Source of the DNA: Choanephora cucurbitarum
Taxonomy: Eukaryota; Mucoromycota; Mucoromycetes; Mucorales; Choanephoraceae
Assembly (NCBI GenBank): GCA_025331435.1
Contig: JAIWNI010000124.1
Location: forward strand, 1 to 64,000
DNA: 64,000 bases
Direction: 5' to 3'
Within the stretch, counting starts at the first letter, position 1. Each line of letters begins with the position of its first letter. The notes below the pieces were generated by a model. It saw only the letters and a list, made by a program, of their open reading frames with translations. It was not told the DNA's origin and ran no database searches. Below, one piece after another: positions 1-10,569 of the stretch. Position numbers and translations under genes: made by a program.

Positions 1-70
1 ATTGCAATCATATCAGCAATAGAGTATATGTTGTCGAAGCGAATCTCAGCTTAGGCATGCACATCCGATA

Positions 71-130
71 CAGTAGTCCGCTTGAATCAAGCTTATCTGA
101 TCTAAGAGTGCGCTCAATCTAAAAGTGAGA
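71..130 (+). repeat. Transposon end motif (TA-CAGTAGTCCGC)
   Basis: The motif begins CAGTAGTCCGCTTGAAT directly after a TA dinucleotide, followed by TTAAG/TCAATCTAAAAGTGAGAC-type spacing. The same end occurs at 12831, 37271 and 50048, and inverted ending at 17940 and 55536. A TA-flanked CAGT start is typical of Tc1/mariner/pogo transposons. Confidence 0.65.
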
Positions 131-837
131 CTTTGGGAACATAAACATCTTATAAAAGCGACTATTGTAATGAGACTGGAAAGAACAATCAAATGGCAAA
201 GAACAATGAAGCCCTAAAGAGCAATGAATCCAAAAAGCTTACGTAAAACAATGATCGTGCATGAACTGCCATGGTGATGTGTTATGCTGTAGTCTGTTAT
301 AGTAATATCAAACACACACACAAATAACGAGTCTAAACAGAAAAAACGATTAGGCATCATACCACTGAATAAAACTAGACTAAATGAGCTGCGTTGACTT
401 GTTTCTGCCCAAGAAACATATACAACTGAATGAAGTAGATGGTCAAAAAGCCATAGTTTACAAGTTTAGTGGAGAGCTAAATTTGTGATTCTGTTGTCTA
501 CAGTCATGTCATGTGCGATGAGCAAAATATGGTTCTAAAACAAACATGGTCAATCACCGTTGTTGGCTTGTCATGAAAACATGTAGTCCCGTGAAATAAG
601 CTATCTGCTAATGAAGAATATCAATGCTCTCTGTGAATAACTACTTGTCGCCTCTAACAAGAGCCATTTAGCAGCTAATAAAGACAATAGTAGCATTGTT
701 TGCTCTACTTGATCATCTGGCCACAACTGATGGTCATTACTGGGTGTCGAGCGATTGACTGGCTAAACCTACTGACAAGCTGGCAACTGTCCTTGTGCTA
801 GCATGGTCTTCAAAGCATCCTGAGCACTTCTCGTATA

Positions 838-900
838 CAGTAGTTGCTCGATTTAAGAATATATGATTTAAGGGTATGCTCAATATAAAAGTATATTTCT
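838..900 (+). repeat. Internal transposon-end-like motif
   Basis: CAGTAGTTGCTCGATTTAAG follows TA and is a diverged repeat of the end at 71, about 770 bp inside it. The inverted partner ends at 17171. A second end-like motif inside the arm suggests subterminal repeats or a nested end. Confidence 0.5.
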
Positions 901-1720
901 AAAGACTATGCACACCATTAAATAAAGCGGCTATTGTACTTGTAAGGATATGTTCGACTGGTAGCTATGATGTGCTTTATAAAGGTTGTCACCAACCCTT
1001 AACAAAGAGCACCAAGTTCTTATTCTGTTACGAATAAAACAAAAAAGATTTACTTTTGGAATAAACTATCATCTACTTATTTTATTATAAAAAAGGGGTC
1101 CTTGGGACTATTTTAAGGTCTAGAGCTATTTCGAGTCATAAAAGTAGAAATAGCTTGAAAAAGGCATCTCTAAACACATTTCGCAAACACATAATTTTAC
1201 TTATGATATGAAAAGTATTTATTTAAACAATTTGGCCTAATTTCCATCGGCTTGATTAAATTAAATACCAAACCAAATCCACCTTTAAACATTATTTTTT
1301 CCACACCTATTCATCTGTATGCAACTCTACAATATCGCAAAAACAAAGCAGAATTATCTCTTTCCGATGGTGTACAAAACGTATTTGGTCATATTTGAGG
1401 GCCATTTAAGGCTTTTTTTTAGAAGGGTTTATTCTGGGTCAAGTGAGAGCTTTTGAGTTATAGAAGGAACTAAAGCCGCTGATTGACTAGATTTCAACAT
1501 CATCACTCAAAATACAAACGTTGGCCTGTACACCAATTTGGGTGGTGCGTGATGGTGATGCTGTTGTTTTTTTCTTTAATAGACCATTTATCCAGTCGAA
1601 ACACAGAGATATAGTATGGTTATTAGTAGTGATCTAATACGCTATCTCACTATATCAATTCATCAGTCAAAGTTCTATGGATGGAAATCGCGCAATATAA
1701 CCACATTAGGTTCCTATACA

Positions 1721-2223
1721 ACGCAAGTTTTGAATGCTTACTCAGTGTGAAGCGTTACGAAAAATAGGATTTGATCGTATTCAAGAAAGGTAGGATAATG
1801 CACATGTATGCACAGCAGACAAGACAAAATATCTAGCAATTAATGGTTTAAACAAATTACGGTTGTCATCGTTATTAACACCCCACCAAATGCTTGTCAT
1901 ACTCCTTCTTTGTGCTTTACATTGTGATAAACAATTTTACAACATGCCTATTTGAATTATGAAGATTACAATTTGCAGTGTTAATCGAGTTGATAGTGGT
2001 TATCTTCACCATTGGATTTCCATAAAGTCTTGCAATGCAGTTTTTAAATATGGATTAGGTAATAAGAGACTCTCAAAATCATGATACTGTTAAGCAAAAG
2101 ACTGCAACAAACTGTTGTAAGAAAAGCTGATACATTTCAATTCTGAATTTATGTCTTTTCTATTGTCCTTCAGGTATACACATAATCTATCATTCCGGTC
2201 TTGATCAAGCGAGTCTGATACAG
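1721..2223. other. AT-rich stretch without a recognised gene
   Basis: I see no frame, RNA gene or repeat here beyond its duplicate at 38921-39420. Several single-base indels against that copy lie in homopolymers. Confidence 0.5.
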
Positions 2224-2972
2224 TTGGCTATCCAATCACTATCATTGGTGCTTGGAATTTATTGTCATATTGATGAGCTACGTCTCATTGGCAAAAATGC
2301 CTTTGACTTACATTGGGGTCACTCATTGCATCTCTCACCTAGTCACAGGTATCGTCATCACCTGCGCCTTTCTGCACTTGCATCTCATCAGGTTGTAGTA
2401 CTTTGTCACTTCAACTACCTTTTTGATATCCATGTATGTATTCAAGCTAGATCATATTGAGCTTGTGCTTTTGATATACTTTGCTGACAAGCTGTGCATT
2501 TGAGCAACTCACCCATTGAGATCCGCCATTAACCTAATCTGAGTTTGTCTCAACCACACGATCCTCTCTGCCAACTTTCTCTTTCCTCTTTTTGTCATTC
2601 TTTATGAACTACTGAACTCAACTAAAGCATTGTTCATGCGGTTTGGTTTATCAAATAGCTTCAAAAATAATCATAGTGATGGTCACACAAGACAATCGAT
2701 CTTGTGGATGCTTTCATTCTCCGACGGAGTTTGAATCCTTTCTCTTCATTTCATTGTGAGTTCTGATAAGGTTGTTCTATTGTATCATACCACTCTATAA
2801 ATGCACTAGCATATTGATGAAAATGTCTTTAGCAGTATACACTGTCAATGAAGAGCACTCTTCAGGCAAGCCTAACCATAGTGATGACTCCCGAAGGCAA
2901 GATCCCAAATAAACTGATGACCACCCGGAAACAACGACGTGTATACAGCAGACAAATAAAAGTCTATACTTG
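2224..2972 (+). pseudogene. Family X decayed coding region (block A copy)
   Basis: The frame opens around 2224 and runs 78 codons. Further on, the plus strand keeps short stretches that align with the family X strand of block C: a piece like DKLCI-ATHPL near 2495, an FSDGV piece before a stop near 2727, and VMTPEGKI near 2884-2907 (VMTPDGKI in block C). These matches are in the same order and orientation despite low DNA identity, which argues for descent from a protein gene. Stops and frame changes separate the pieces. Function unknown; no known domain is recognised. Confidence 0.4.
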
Positions 2973-3835
2973 ATCCGCTAACTATAAGCGTATGTAAAAG
3001 CATCAAAAGCCAGCCATGTTATCAACACAGATAGGCCTGTGTCTTGCGTGATAGATGTCTGAATAATACTCTACAGAGTTGATAAAAACAAAGGCTTCAT
3101 AGCCAACTGCATAAATTTAACTGAAATTTTGGCAAGTAGTTGCTTCATTCAAATACAAAATAGTCTGTCCAGATCAAAGAATGATGTACGTTTGCAGTAG
3201 CAGTGGATCAAGTGCTTCTGTCAGTTTCCTGATAGTATGTATTGCTGATATAGTATACGACTGAGATATATATAAGAGACAGTAAAGCATAAAGAAGCCG
3301 AGAAGTCAGTAAATTTACTTTGTGATAGAGGGAATTTGTTTTAGAGAATTATAATTGATACGTTTTCGTGATATTTCTTTATAGTGTGTAAGGCTCAAAT
3401 TTAAATCAGGCAATTAGATTATGTATATTGTTCCTTTTGATGAAAAATAAAATTATGTATTTGACAGAATAGTTGCTAATAAACCTCTTTCATCTGTATT
3501 TTTTGTCAAGCGTCAAGAGCAATAGTATTAGGCAAGATGAAGCATTCATAAACAAACTAAAGAGAAGTTTAACAGCCAGAGAACTTGTTTAAGAATAAGT
3601 TTTAGTAAATAAAAATTACTTTACTTAGACAGTAGACATTTACACAGAACTATTCTCATGTTGTAAATCACAATACTCACATTCAAATAGAAAAGTAGAA
3701 GACAATTTATTTACTGATGCGAATATTAATATTTGGAAAAATTGATGATTTTATAGTCATTAAAAAGGCTAAACAACGGACAAAACAATATGTAGTAAAA
3801 TACTTTTGGGAAATATTGCGAGTTAGTAAATGACA
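2973..3835. other. AT-rich stretch without a recognised gene
   Basis: No credible reading frame was found. The stretch is repeated almost identically at 40171-41032. It ends at an abrupt composition change into the T-poor block. Confidence 0.5.
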
Positions 3836-4440
3836 GGACAAGAAAGACATCGATTTATTACATGTGGCAAAAAACCAGCACAGCCAACAACAGAAAGAAA
3901 AACCTTCAAACACAAGCAGACGACAAACAAACAGGAGAGCACACAGCAAAAAGGACAGCACAAAGTAGAGGACATACAAAGAGAAGAGCAAACAGCAGAC
4001 AACAATGCGAGACAGCACACAGCAGAAAGAAACAAGCACAGAGCAAAGAGACACACAGACGAGCACACAGCAAAGAACTCACATCATGGAGACAAACACC
4101 AAGCACACAGCAGAGAAACAAAGATAGCACAGAGCAAAAAGAAATGGACAAACAGCAAGGAGACACACAGGTAAACACAGACCACAAACAAAGGAAGGTG
4201 CACACAGCTGAGAGAGACAAGCACACAGCACACAGCAAACAGAGAGAGCACACAGCAAACAGAGAGACAGAGAGAGAGCGCAGCAAAAAAACCGCAGACA
4301 AGAAACAGCGAGTGAAGAACACACAGACAAAGAACAACAAGCAAAAAACCAGCACAGAGACAAAAAAAACGACAGGCCAAGACAACAACAGACAGAGAGA
4401 GCGTAACAGAACAGAAGGAAACAACCGAACGAAAGAGACC
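3836..4440 (+). repeat. 600-bp T-poor, CA/GA-rich low-complexity block
   Basis: The plus strand here is made almost only of A, C and G, with imperfect iterations of CACACAGCAAA and AGAGACA-like words. Because stop codons need T, long open frames appear automatically: 193 codons on plus and long hydrophobic frames on minus. I do not regard them as genes. The block sits just downstream of the 187-codon gene on the opposite strand and is duplicated at 41033-41636. It could be an expanded microsatellite or a strand-asymmetric, structure-forming sequence. Confidence 0.8.
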
Positions 4441-4481
4441 TAATACCAGCACGAAAGCAAGAAGCAGCAAGCACTTGATTA

Positions 4482-4554
4482 CCGACCTACCATCCACTTA
4501 TAAACCGACCAACCAACCACTAAAAATTCCGACCTACCAACCACTTATTATTTT
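4482..4554 (+). repeat. Three tandem ~24-bp units
   Basis: Three adjacent units start with CCGACC, at 4482, 4505 and 4529. Each continues with a (T/A)ACCA(T/A)CCACT-like core and an AT-rich tail. They lie within 100 bp downstream of the stop codon of the minus-strand gene at 4563-5126. Confidence 0.75.
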
Positions 4555-4562
4555 ACAACAGC

Positions 4563-5126
4563 TTACAATGGCAATGCTGCCTTCATATCGGTGATGAAGT
4601 CATTCGAGAATGCTCCATCATCCGTGGCAACGCCAGCTTCTAAGAGCGCAGCAGCCATTTCGCGTATGAAGGCAGCCCAGAAGACGCCGTCATCATCAGG
4701 TGCAATGCAGACCTCGGCAACTACAGATGTAGGCTTTGATTTTGCATTGGCAACCCCAGTCAGATATCTGCTGTGATACAAGCTCAGGCACTGACGCTTC
4801 TTGCGACAAAGCGATTGAAGAATCATCCGGTCATCGAATTCCGGTTGTGTCTGCTGAACACTAAGAATAGATGCCGGAGCCTCATCAACCTTGAAAGAAT
4901 CATCTGCCAAGCTGGCATCATCTTTAACTTTGCCTTCCACTGGACGAACCACAGGACTTGGTAAAGGACTCCAGTCAGGACTTTCCGGTCTGGTATAAGT
5001 CCAGGGAACATTGTAATGCTGCTCAAGTGCTGCTGCTATTCTTGTTTCTTCTTCGATTTTGAGCTTGCAATTTTCTACTAAGAGAACCTTTGCTGTGTAC
5101 AAAGCGAGGTATAGATATGCTATCAA
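4563..5126 (-). CDS. Unknown acidic/proline-rich protein, shortened N terminus
   Basis: This is a 187-codon frame, start ATG at 5124-5126, identical in protein to residues 29-215 of the longer copy at 41760-42407. It begins with a hydrophobic stretch, followed by a charged segment, a Pro/Ser-rich segment (SPDWSPLPSP) and an acidic region. The C terminus holds two similar blocks, DDGVFWAAFIREMAAAL and DDGAFSNDFITDMKAAL, an internal duplication of about 20 residues. GC content and codon variety are higher than in the flanks, which supports real coding. An extra A in the A-run near 5166-5171, relative to the other copy, shifts the first 28 codons out of frame, so either this copy starts at 5126 or the indel is an assembly error. 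Function unrecognised; a captured host gene is possible. Confidence 0.5.
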   Translation of the reverse strand: MIAYLYLALYTAKVLLVENCKLKIEEETRIAAALEQHYNVPWTYTRPESPDWSPLPSPVVRPVEGKVKDDASLADDSFKVDEAPASILSVQQTQPEFDDRMILQSLCRKKRQCLSLYHSRYLTGVANAKSKPTSVVAEVCIAPDDDGVFWAAFIREMAAALLEAGVATDDGAFSNDFITDMKAALPL

Positions 5127-5237
5127 GATATACTTTGAGCAAAAGAACCAGAAGAGTTGGCGAAAGAAAAAACGCGAAAAGAAAAAAGGCGGACAAGAAC
5201 AAGTGATGCATTTCGTTTTAACTAGTTGATATGTATT

Positions 5238-5245
5238 GTATATAC
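5238..5245 (-). promoter_or_regulatory. TATA-like box upstream of the 4563-5126 gene
   Basis: GTATATAC lies about 27-30 bp upstream, on the minus strand, of the ATG at 5209-5211 that would start the longer form of the gene. The spacing would suit a TATA box with a very short leader. Weak, since the DNA is AT-rich. Confidence 0.2.
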
Positions 5246-5261
5246 GATAGCGAATAAAGTG

Positions 5262-7436
5262 AAAGAAAGAGGAATAAAAAAGAAAAATAGATTAGAAGGG
5301 AAAAAAAAAGAGATTAAAGTAATGTTTACAAAAATACAAAGCCCGCATTACAAGGGGGACTTTTTTTGTGAGGTCTACAAATGGCGTAATCATGCGTGTA
5401 TGTAGTATTTGGCTGCTGAAGAAACCCTTTTAAATTGCTTAAGCGAAAAAAAAAAACACTTCATCGCGTATTTCTTGAGGGATGCTGTAGAGTAACATTA
5501 AAATGATAAGCAGATTGATACCATTTCAGGACAATATATAGTTTTAGACTGACTTGAATGAGTCAATTCATTAACAAAGATAATAATAAAATGATTATAT
5601 GTTTGAATAGGCTAAATATTTAGGTCCAATCGATCAACTGTTATTTGATACCGATATATGTATCTAAATGATTTGCTGTGTAGTTCTTTCAGAAAATTCC
5701 TAATACTAAATTCTCTAAAATGAAAGCCCGTTACAAATTTTATCAACCATTTGAATTTTTCAAGACATAAGATTAGTTATAAATTGTTTAAAGGCAATAA
5801 AAAAAAGTAAGATGATTACATCCGCAAAAATATAGTAGTCCTCATCTGCCCCTATCATTTTGCCACTCGGCTAAAAATCGCAAGGTGGAAAACGAATGCA
5901 TTATAGTCCTCAAGCTAAGGATGTTTAGCATGATATTTGCTCGATCTGGGAGTTTGGTCTTGTGAATTCAAGTTGATTTCCAACATTAAAATGTTATTTG
6001 CTTGACTTCATGACTCTTGCAAGAGTGCAATCCTAAAATAAAAAGAATCAAACCATTGAATTAAACTTTAGTTCGTCCCAAGCTAGTTGATTTTAAGCTA
6101 GCTCTGTTGTCTTGATTGACGCCTAACTACTGAGATTATTTTTTACTTATTCGCGACACTTTAGTTTTTTTTTTTGCGATGTAGGTTATTGAGTTTGAAT
6201 ATATGTAATAGACAATGGTAGGCGTGATGAACCGTCTTCTATCAGGCTATGGACATCTTACGACTTGTTTTAGAATTGCTTCACTTGTTCAAGTGCGCTA
6301 AAATAAACATTGTTTTTATATTTGAATTTGTTTTATGATTACAACAATGCTCTGATCATATTGTCTATCAAACTATATATTTTATAACAAAAGTTTGATA
6401 ATAGAAGCTTCAAATAAATAGATTTGTTTCCTATATTTTTAATCTTTTTTTCTTGCTTGACTTTAGTTGCTTTGTAAAGCTTATAGTAACAATTAAAACA
6501 GATGTTTGCCATTCTTAACTTGTGTTTCCACTGTTTATACAGAACATACAAATACTGCTTATTTCACTGTTAAACAACGATGAGAGTATTTAAAGTATTC
6601 GATGCACAACATCCAATAAAACCGCACTGTGGATGATAAGCAAGTACATAGTTGCAATGTAACCTATAGTTGTCGATATATTAACAAACTGACTTTACAT
6701 TACCTACCAAAACCATTCTTTGATGGCAACACAATATTGTAGAAGACTATAACTGAATAAACAGCAGCCACGAAATATAAAGTATTTGTTGCTGTATATT
6801 TGCTATAACTGGATAACTAGATGCTGTACGTATTTTTTCACAACTATCTAAAATTTCATTGGTTTTTACAAGCAGCATACGACGCAAAATAACGAACAAA
6901 TTTTCAGGCAACTGCTTGTTATTCCTTGAATCAATAACCAAGGATTTTATGCAAAAACCAAATTTCAATTTTTCAAATCCATTATTAGATTAAACTAATT
7001 TGATAGAAATGATCTCTTAAATTTTATTGCACATTTCGAAAGAAGACTGTATTTTGTTCCAAAGAGTTATTTTGTAATTGGCTTGTTTTATTGTAGTTGA
7101 CTAAATTACCAGCTAATCATTTTCATTTTGTAAAGTCTTACGCTTAATTTATAATATACTATATCAATTTTGCTCCAACAAGCAATATAAACTATGACTG
7201 ACAATGTAACAAGGGACTTGTATACAACTTCAATTTTGTACAGATAAGAATTTTACTCGTACTATTTACTCTTTATTAAGTGACAATTGTCAAATCGACC
7301 GCTCCAAGATTATTCTTTTTTCTGTTTAGTTTTCAAAATGACTCATCACTGTATCTCAGTCCAGTCATAACAAAGCAAATCCTTTCCTTTGTCTACACGG
7401 GATTTTATTGCTATATTTCAGATTTCAACTGATGTG
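5262..7436. other. 2.2 kb without a recognised gene
   Basis: Two minus-strand frames (6339-6551, 70 codons; 6747-6968, 73 codons) are open here and in the duplicate at 42462-44636. The copies are so alike that this gives no independent evidence of selection. Neither resembles a family I know. A poly-T/poly-A rich junction lies near 6170 and 5445. Confidence 0.4.
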
Positions 7437-7438
7437 TA

Positions 7439-7539
7439 TAGTCATTCCCCGGTTTAGCGAACAAGACTTAGGGAACGACATTGATTTAGGGAACATCGTC
7501 GGCGAAATCAAGACCGTCCCAAAAATTGGGAGATGACTG
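7439..7539. mobile_element. 101-bp MITE with TA target site
   Basis: Its ends are TAGTCATTCCCC at left and GGGAGATGACTG at right, inverted repeats of about 12 bp with two mismatches. A TA dinucleotide lies on each side (7437-7438 and 7540-7541). Size, ends and target site fit a non-autonomous Tc1/mariner-type element. The duplicate is at 44639-44739. Confidence 0.65.
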
Positions 7540-7541
7540 TA

Positions 7542-7869
7542 ATCTTTTACTCTTATCAAAAAACTGCCTTTTATCTATTGTTACATTCAATCGTCTATGT
7601 ATTCTGAGATAATTTGGATTTTGAGATTAAGCATTCTATTATGTATTCTTTATACAATGAAAAGGTGCTCATTCGATATATAGATTGTTAATATTTATAA
7701 CTTTAAGCCAGTTAGCATATAGCAAAATACTATGTGTTTGTTGGTTAGAAGATCAATCTATTTTTGATGTATCAACACTATTAGAGAAATTTAAAGTGTA
7801 TTCAGTGGTGCATTATTGGATCTTACCTTTGCTATAGCATGATATCTTGTAGAGCCGTGCTATCAAGCG
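7542..7869. other. AT-rich stretch without a recognised gene
   Basis: Nothing recognised here. At its right end the sequence begins to match the C family, including the inverted copies at 20250 and 57830. Confidence 0.4.
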
Positions 7870-7924
7870 CACCATAATCACACCTAGTATTATGTAGTAG
7901 AGTGTACTGCCACATCAACCAACT

Positions 7925-8555
7925 ATGAGTGTTCTCACGAAAAACAAGCCAATCACTCATCCTCATCTATACAACTTGTACAAAAGTAAACGAGTTGCAT
8001 TTGTTCTCTGTAGCTATGACTGGTCACTACTTGACTTTGGTACACATGAGTCTACACCTATGAGACACTGGGATATATCACGCATTCGTAGCTACCTACA
8101 ATACTCAGCTTGGGGCATAAAAGGGCAAAAAATAGTGATTTTGGGTTGAAACGACAAACAAGGCATGACTTGCTGTTCCTTGATTTTCTATTCTCCAAAT
8201 GTTTAAATGAGGAAGGAGAGAGAAAAACGAAGTTTTCCAGGCTCAGCAAGTTGAAGCCATCTATGCTCAACACGCTTTTTTTTTTCAGCCTTTTAAGCTC
8301 ATGCTTACTGTCCTTTCCTACTGGGCGATCAGCAATATCTACAGAGTGTTCATACAGCGCATCATATATCATAGCAACACAGTCGCATATATTCACTAGT
8401 GTCAGTGACATGAACCTGGTCTTTGCCTTACTTGCCTGAGCGAGTTTGCCTCATCTCTTTTCCAGATCAGCAACATGTTGTCATCGTCACGCATGAAGGT
8501 CAAGAAGACTGCCGTGTATGAGCCCTACTCGTACCAGTATGACCAACTTTAGCTT
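7925..8555 (+). pseudogene. Family Y decayed coding region (C copy a)
   Basis: There are two parts. The first (7925-8149) encodes a frame ending KGQKIVILG. A parallel frame matches the family stretch MTGHYLTL...ATYNTQLG seen in copies near 32400, 45133 and 57786. The second (about 8340-8555) corresponds to the intact-looking frame at 28131-28385 but is frame-shifted here. Differences between diverged copies mostly give conservative amino-acid changes (MTDHYLTL / MTGHYLTL, AAYNAKLG / ATYNTQLG), so a protein origin is likely. Family not identified. Confidence 0.4.
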
Positions 8556-9749
8556 ACAGAGGTAGAAAAAGGGATTGGTGTGTGGGTTTTTTTTTCGCTT
8601 TTGGCCTTTTTCATGTCATTTAAAGCTTTTTCAGGCTGTGTTGTACAGACTTGTACGATATAGGCTTATGCAAATGTCATTGCAAATTACTATGCTAAAC
8701 ATGCATATACTAAGCAGAGACAAAGATACAATTTATTACAGTTTTCGAGCACAATGACGACAACAAAGAGGGTACATAAGGTGCTTACAGCATAAGAGCA
8801 TATTTCCAGTGGTATATACATACACAGATATATACTGATTGCAATATCATGCTAATATTGAGGATTACCACAGCTACTTCACTCGACAAGACAAGTGAAT
8901 ACATCAAATAAGAAACAACAATGAAACCATCACAAACAATTGGACCTTAAGGAACAATGAAACCATTAGGGACAATAAACTGATGTGTTGGCTGATACGC
9001 TATGAAGCAGACTAAACCTTTACATTTGAAGAATTGGAGAAAGTGGTATTATACGGTTGTCTTATATGAAGTAATAGTTAGTGACAAATGTTATGGATAT
9101 ATCATAACTGACATGCATGATGCTGATAAGTGACAATAAGGAAATAGATTGACGCACACCATCACACGCCTTGTCTGACACTGTCTTTGTTCATTTTCTT
9201 ATCGTGCAAATACTCTAAGCATATCATGAGTGTCTATATGACAGAGATTCCATCATCATCATACTTTATTTCTCGCAGACAAGCTGAATGTGATGATTGT
9301 GATGACATGGTTATAGTGATGATACTTTGATGAACTAATAGCATAGTCAGAGAACAGTGAAAGTAAAGAAAGAAATAGGCAGTAGCAGGTAGTGACAGGA
9401 TTGTCGATGATTGAATCTATTTGACGTGTTTCCTAGTTGTCACTTTCATTGTGAGTAATGGTACATATATCATACTGTAATATGGCTTATGATACAGAAA
9501 TATAAATTATAAAGACAATGAAACCAATTTTATTATTTTCGATTTGTAAATTAATATTTCTCATTGCTACTTAATATAGGTATATACATCAGACCATAAC
9601 CAGATTCTTGAGACCAGATTCTTGAGACCAGATACTTGATACTAAATATTTGACCAAAAAAGATTATACTCAGTCAAATCATTCACCTAGTCACCATCCT
9701 ATCGTCAGCCTTTGGTTTCACTTTCTGTTTTACGGAAAGCTACTCACAG
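8556..9749. repeat. C-family non-coding stretch with AACAATGAAACC-like words
   Basis: This stretch is homologous to 32980-34165 and 45770-46964, and inverted to 26766-28115. It includes short iterations of AACAATGAAACC near 8920-8970 and of CTTGA(C/T)ACCAGATA near 9600-9645. No gene seen. The similarity of these words to those inside the transposon ends suggests subterminal repeats. Confidence 0.5.
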
Positions 9750-9756
9750 GAGTAGC
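9739..9756. other. Perfect 7-bp-stem hairpin at block boundary
   Basis: GCTACTC, a four-base loop ACAG, then GAGTAGC. It marks the left edge of the conserved 256-bp block. The inverted arm at 26766 stops matching exactly inside this hairpin, so it may be a recombination or insertion boundary. Confidence 0.5.
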
Positions 9757-10005
9757 CGCGTGAAGGCAGCTGACCATGTACTCCCACACCAACCTCCATC
9801 CAGGCCTCTGCTCTCCACTGGCAGCAGCTAGCACAAGACTTCGTCAATTAAAGTGCATTACTAGGACATGGCTGTCAAAACCCGCATCATCGAATGGTGA
9901 CGTCTACTATGGCGCACTCAGTTAGCGGACCGGCCTCGCACAACCATAGATGATGGAGCCATGAACATTCTAGCGAGAGTGACAGCCGCCGTTCGTGATC
10001 AAAAG
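9750..10005. other. 256-bp GC-rich conserved block (copy a)
   Basis: This block is far richer in G and C than its surroundings and exactly 256 bp long in all three copies (also 34166-34421 and 46965-47220). Only two or three substitutions and no indels separate the copies, although flanking DNA carries indels. It is preceded by ACAG and followed by GTGAG, like an exon. No strand is open throughout: the longest plus-strand piece is about 21 codons and the longest minus-strand piece about 37. It may be a captured exon, a non-coding RNA exon or a nested element. Confidence 0.5.
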
Positions 10006-10139
10006 GTGAGAAAAGACAATCTATAGGGCCTTTAGTACAGAGCTACGTAGAAGCAAGAGACAAAAAGTGATGGCTGTACTTACTTTTTCCTGTAATATTT
10101 CCGGGCCTTCTTGGATTGGTGAAAGTTGTGCAGGACTTA

Positions 10140-10300
10140 TAAAAAGAAAGAAAGAAAGAAGAAGAGAAAGGAAAGTACAACTTACCTTGACGCGAAGAAT
10201 GGATTTAACGAAAGCAAAAAAAGAAAAAGGAGATAGCGAAAAAACAAAAAGGGGGATAGTGAAAGAAAAAAAAGAAAAGAGAGGAAAATGGAAGATGACG
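10140..10300 (+). repeat. Purine (GA)-rich low-complexity tract
   Basis: This is an AAAGAAAGAAGA-like tract whose plus strand is nearly all purine. Equivalent tracts lie at 34555-34720 and 47355-47510, and their lengths differ among copies, as expected for slippage. The reading frames across it are by-products of composition. Confidence 0.65.
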
Positions 10301-10569
10301 CGACAAAGTTGTCTTTTTGAATTGTTTTAGCCCACAATGATTTAGCAAAATCGAGCCAATCGAATGCATGCTTCTGACTTTTGACTTTTGGACGACCCGA
10401 AATTAATAAAAAAAAAAAAAGCAAAATATATGCATCCTATATCCGCATCGCTTAGTACTTACACATGAAAGCTACGAGAAAACAAAATGAAAAAAGAACA
10501 ATTGAGGCTACAGTCTACAGGTATATGAAAGTAAATGCATATCAGGCAAGTGCCATCATAGAATAGTGT

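Larger units (their letters stand above)
1..1720 (+). repeat. Long terminal-type repeat arm (left, first copy)
   Basis: This stretch is homologous, in reverse complement, to 16310-17990. Homology fades after about 1720, where the two diverge. It contains two transposon-end motifs in the same orientation (71 and 838). It is AT-rich with no convincing reading frame. Between 1520 and 1880 it differs from the copy at 38720-39060 by an unusual number of single-base indels, and the B-element copies agree with the 38.7-kb version. I read it as the left terminal inverted repeat of a large DNA transposon. Confidence 0.7.

Noticed and set aside
3862..4443. 193-codon lysine/threonine-rich open frame, and long cysteine-rich frames on the opposite strand
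   Set aside because: They arise because the block has almost no T on plus, so stops are rare. A one-base indel in the duplicate changes which frames are open.
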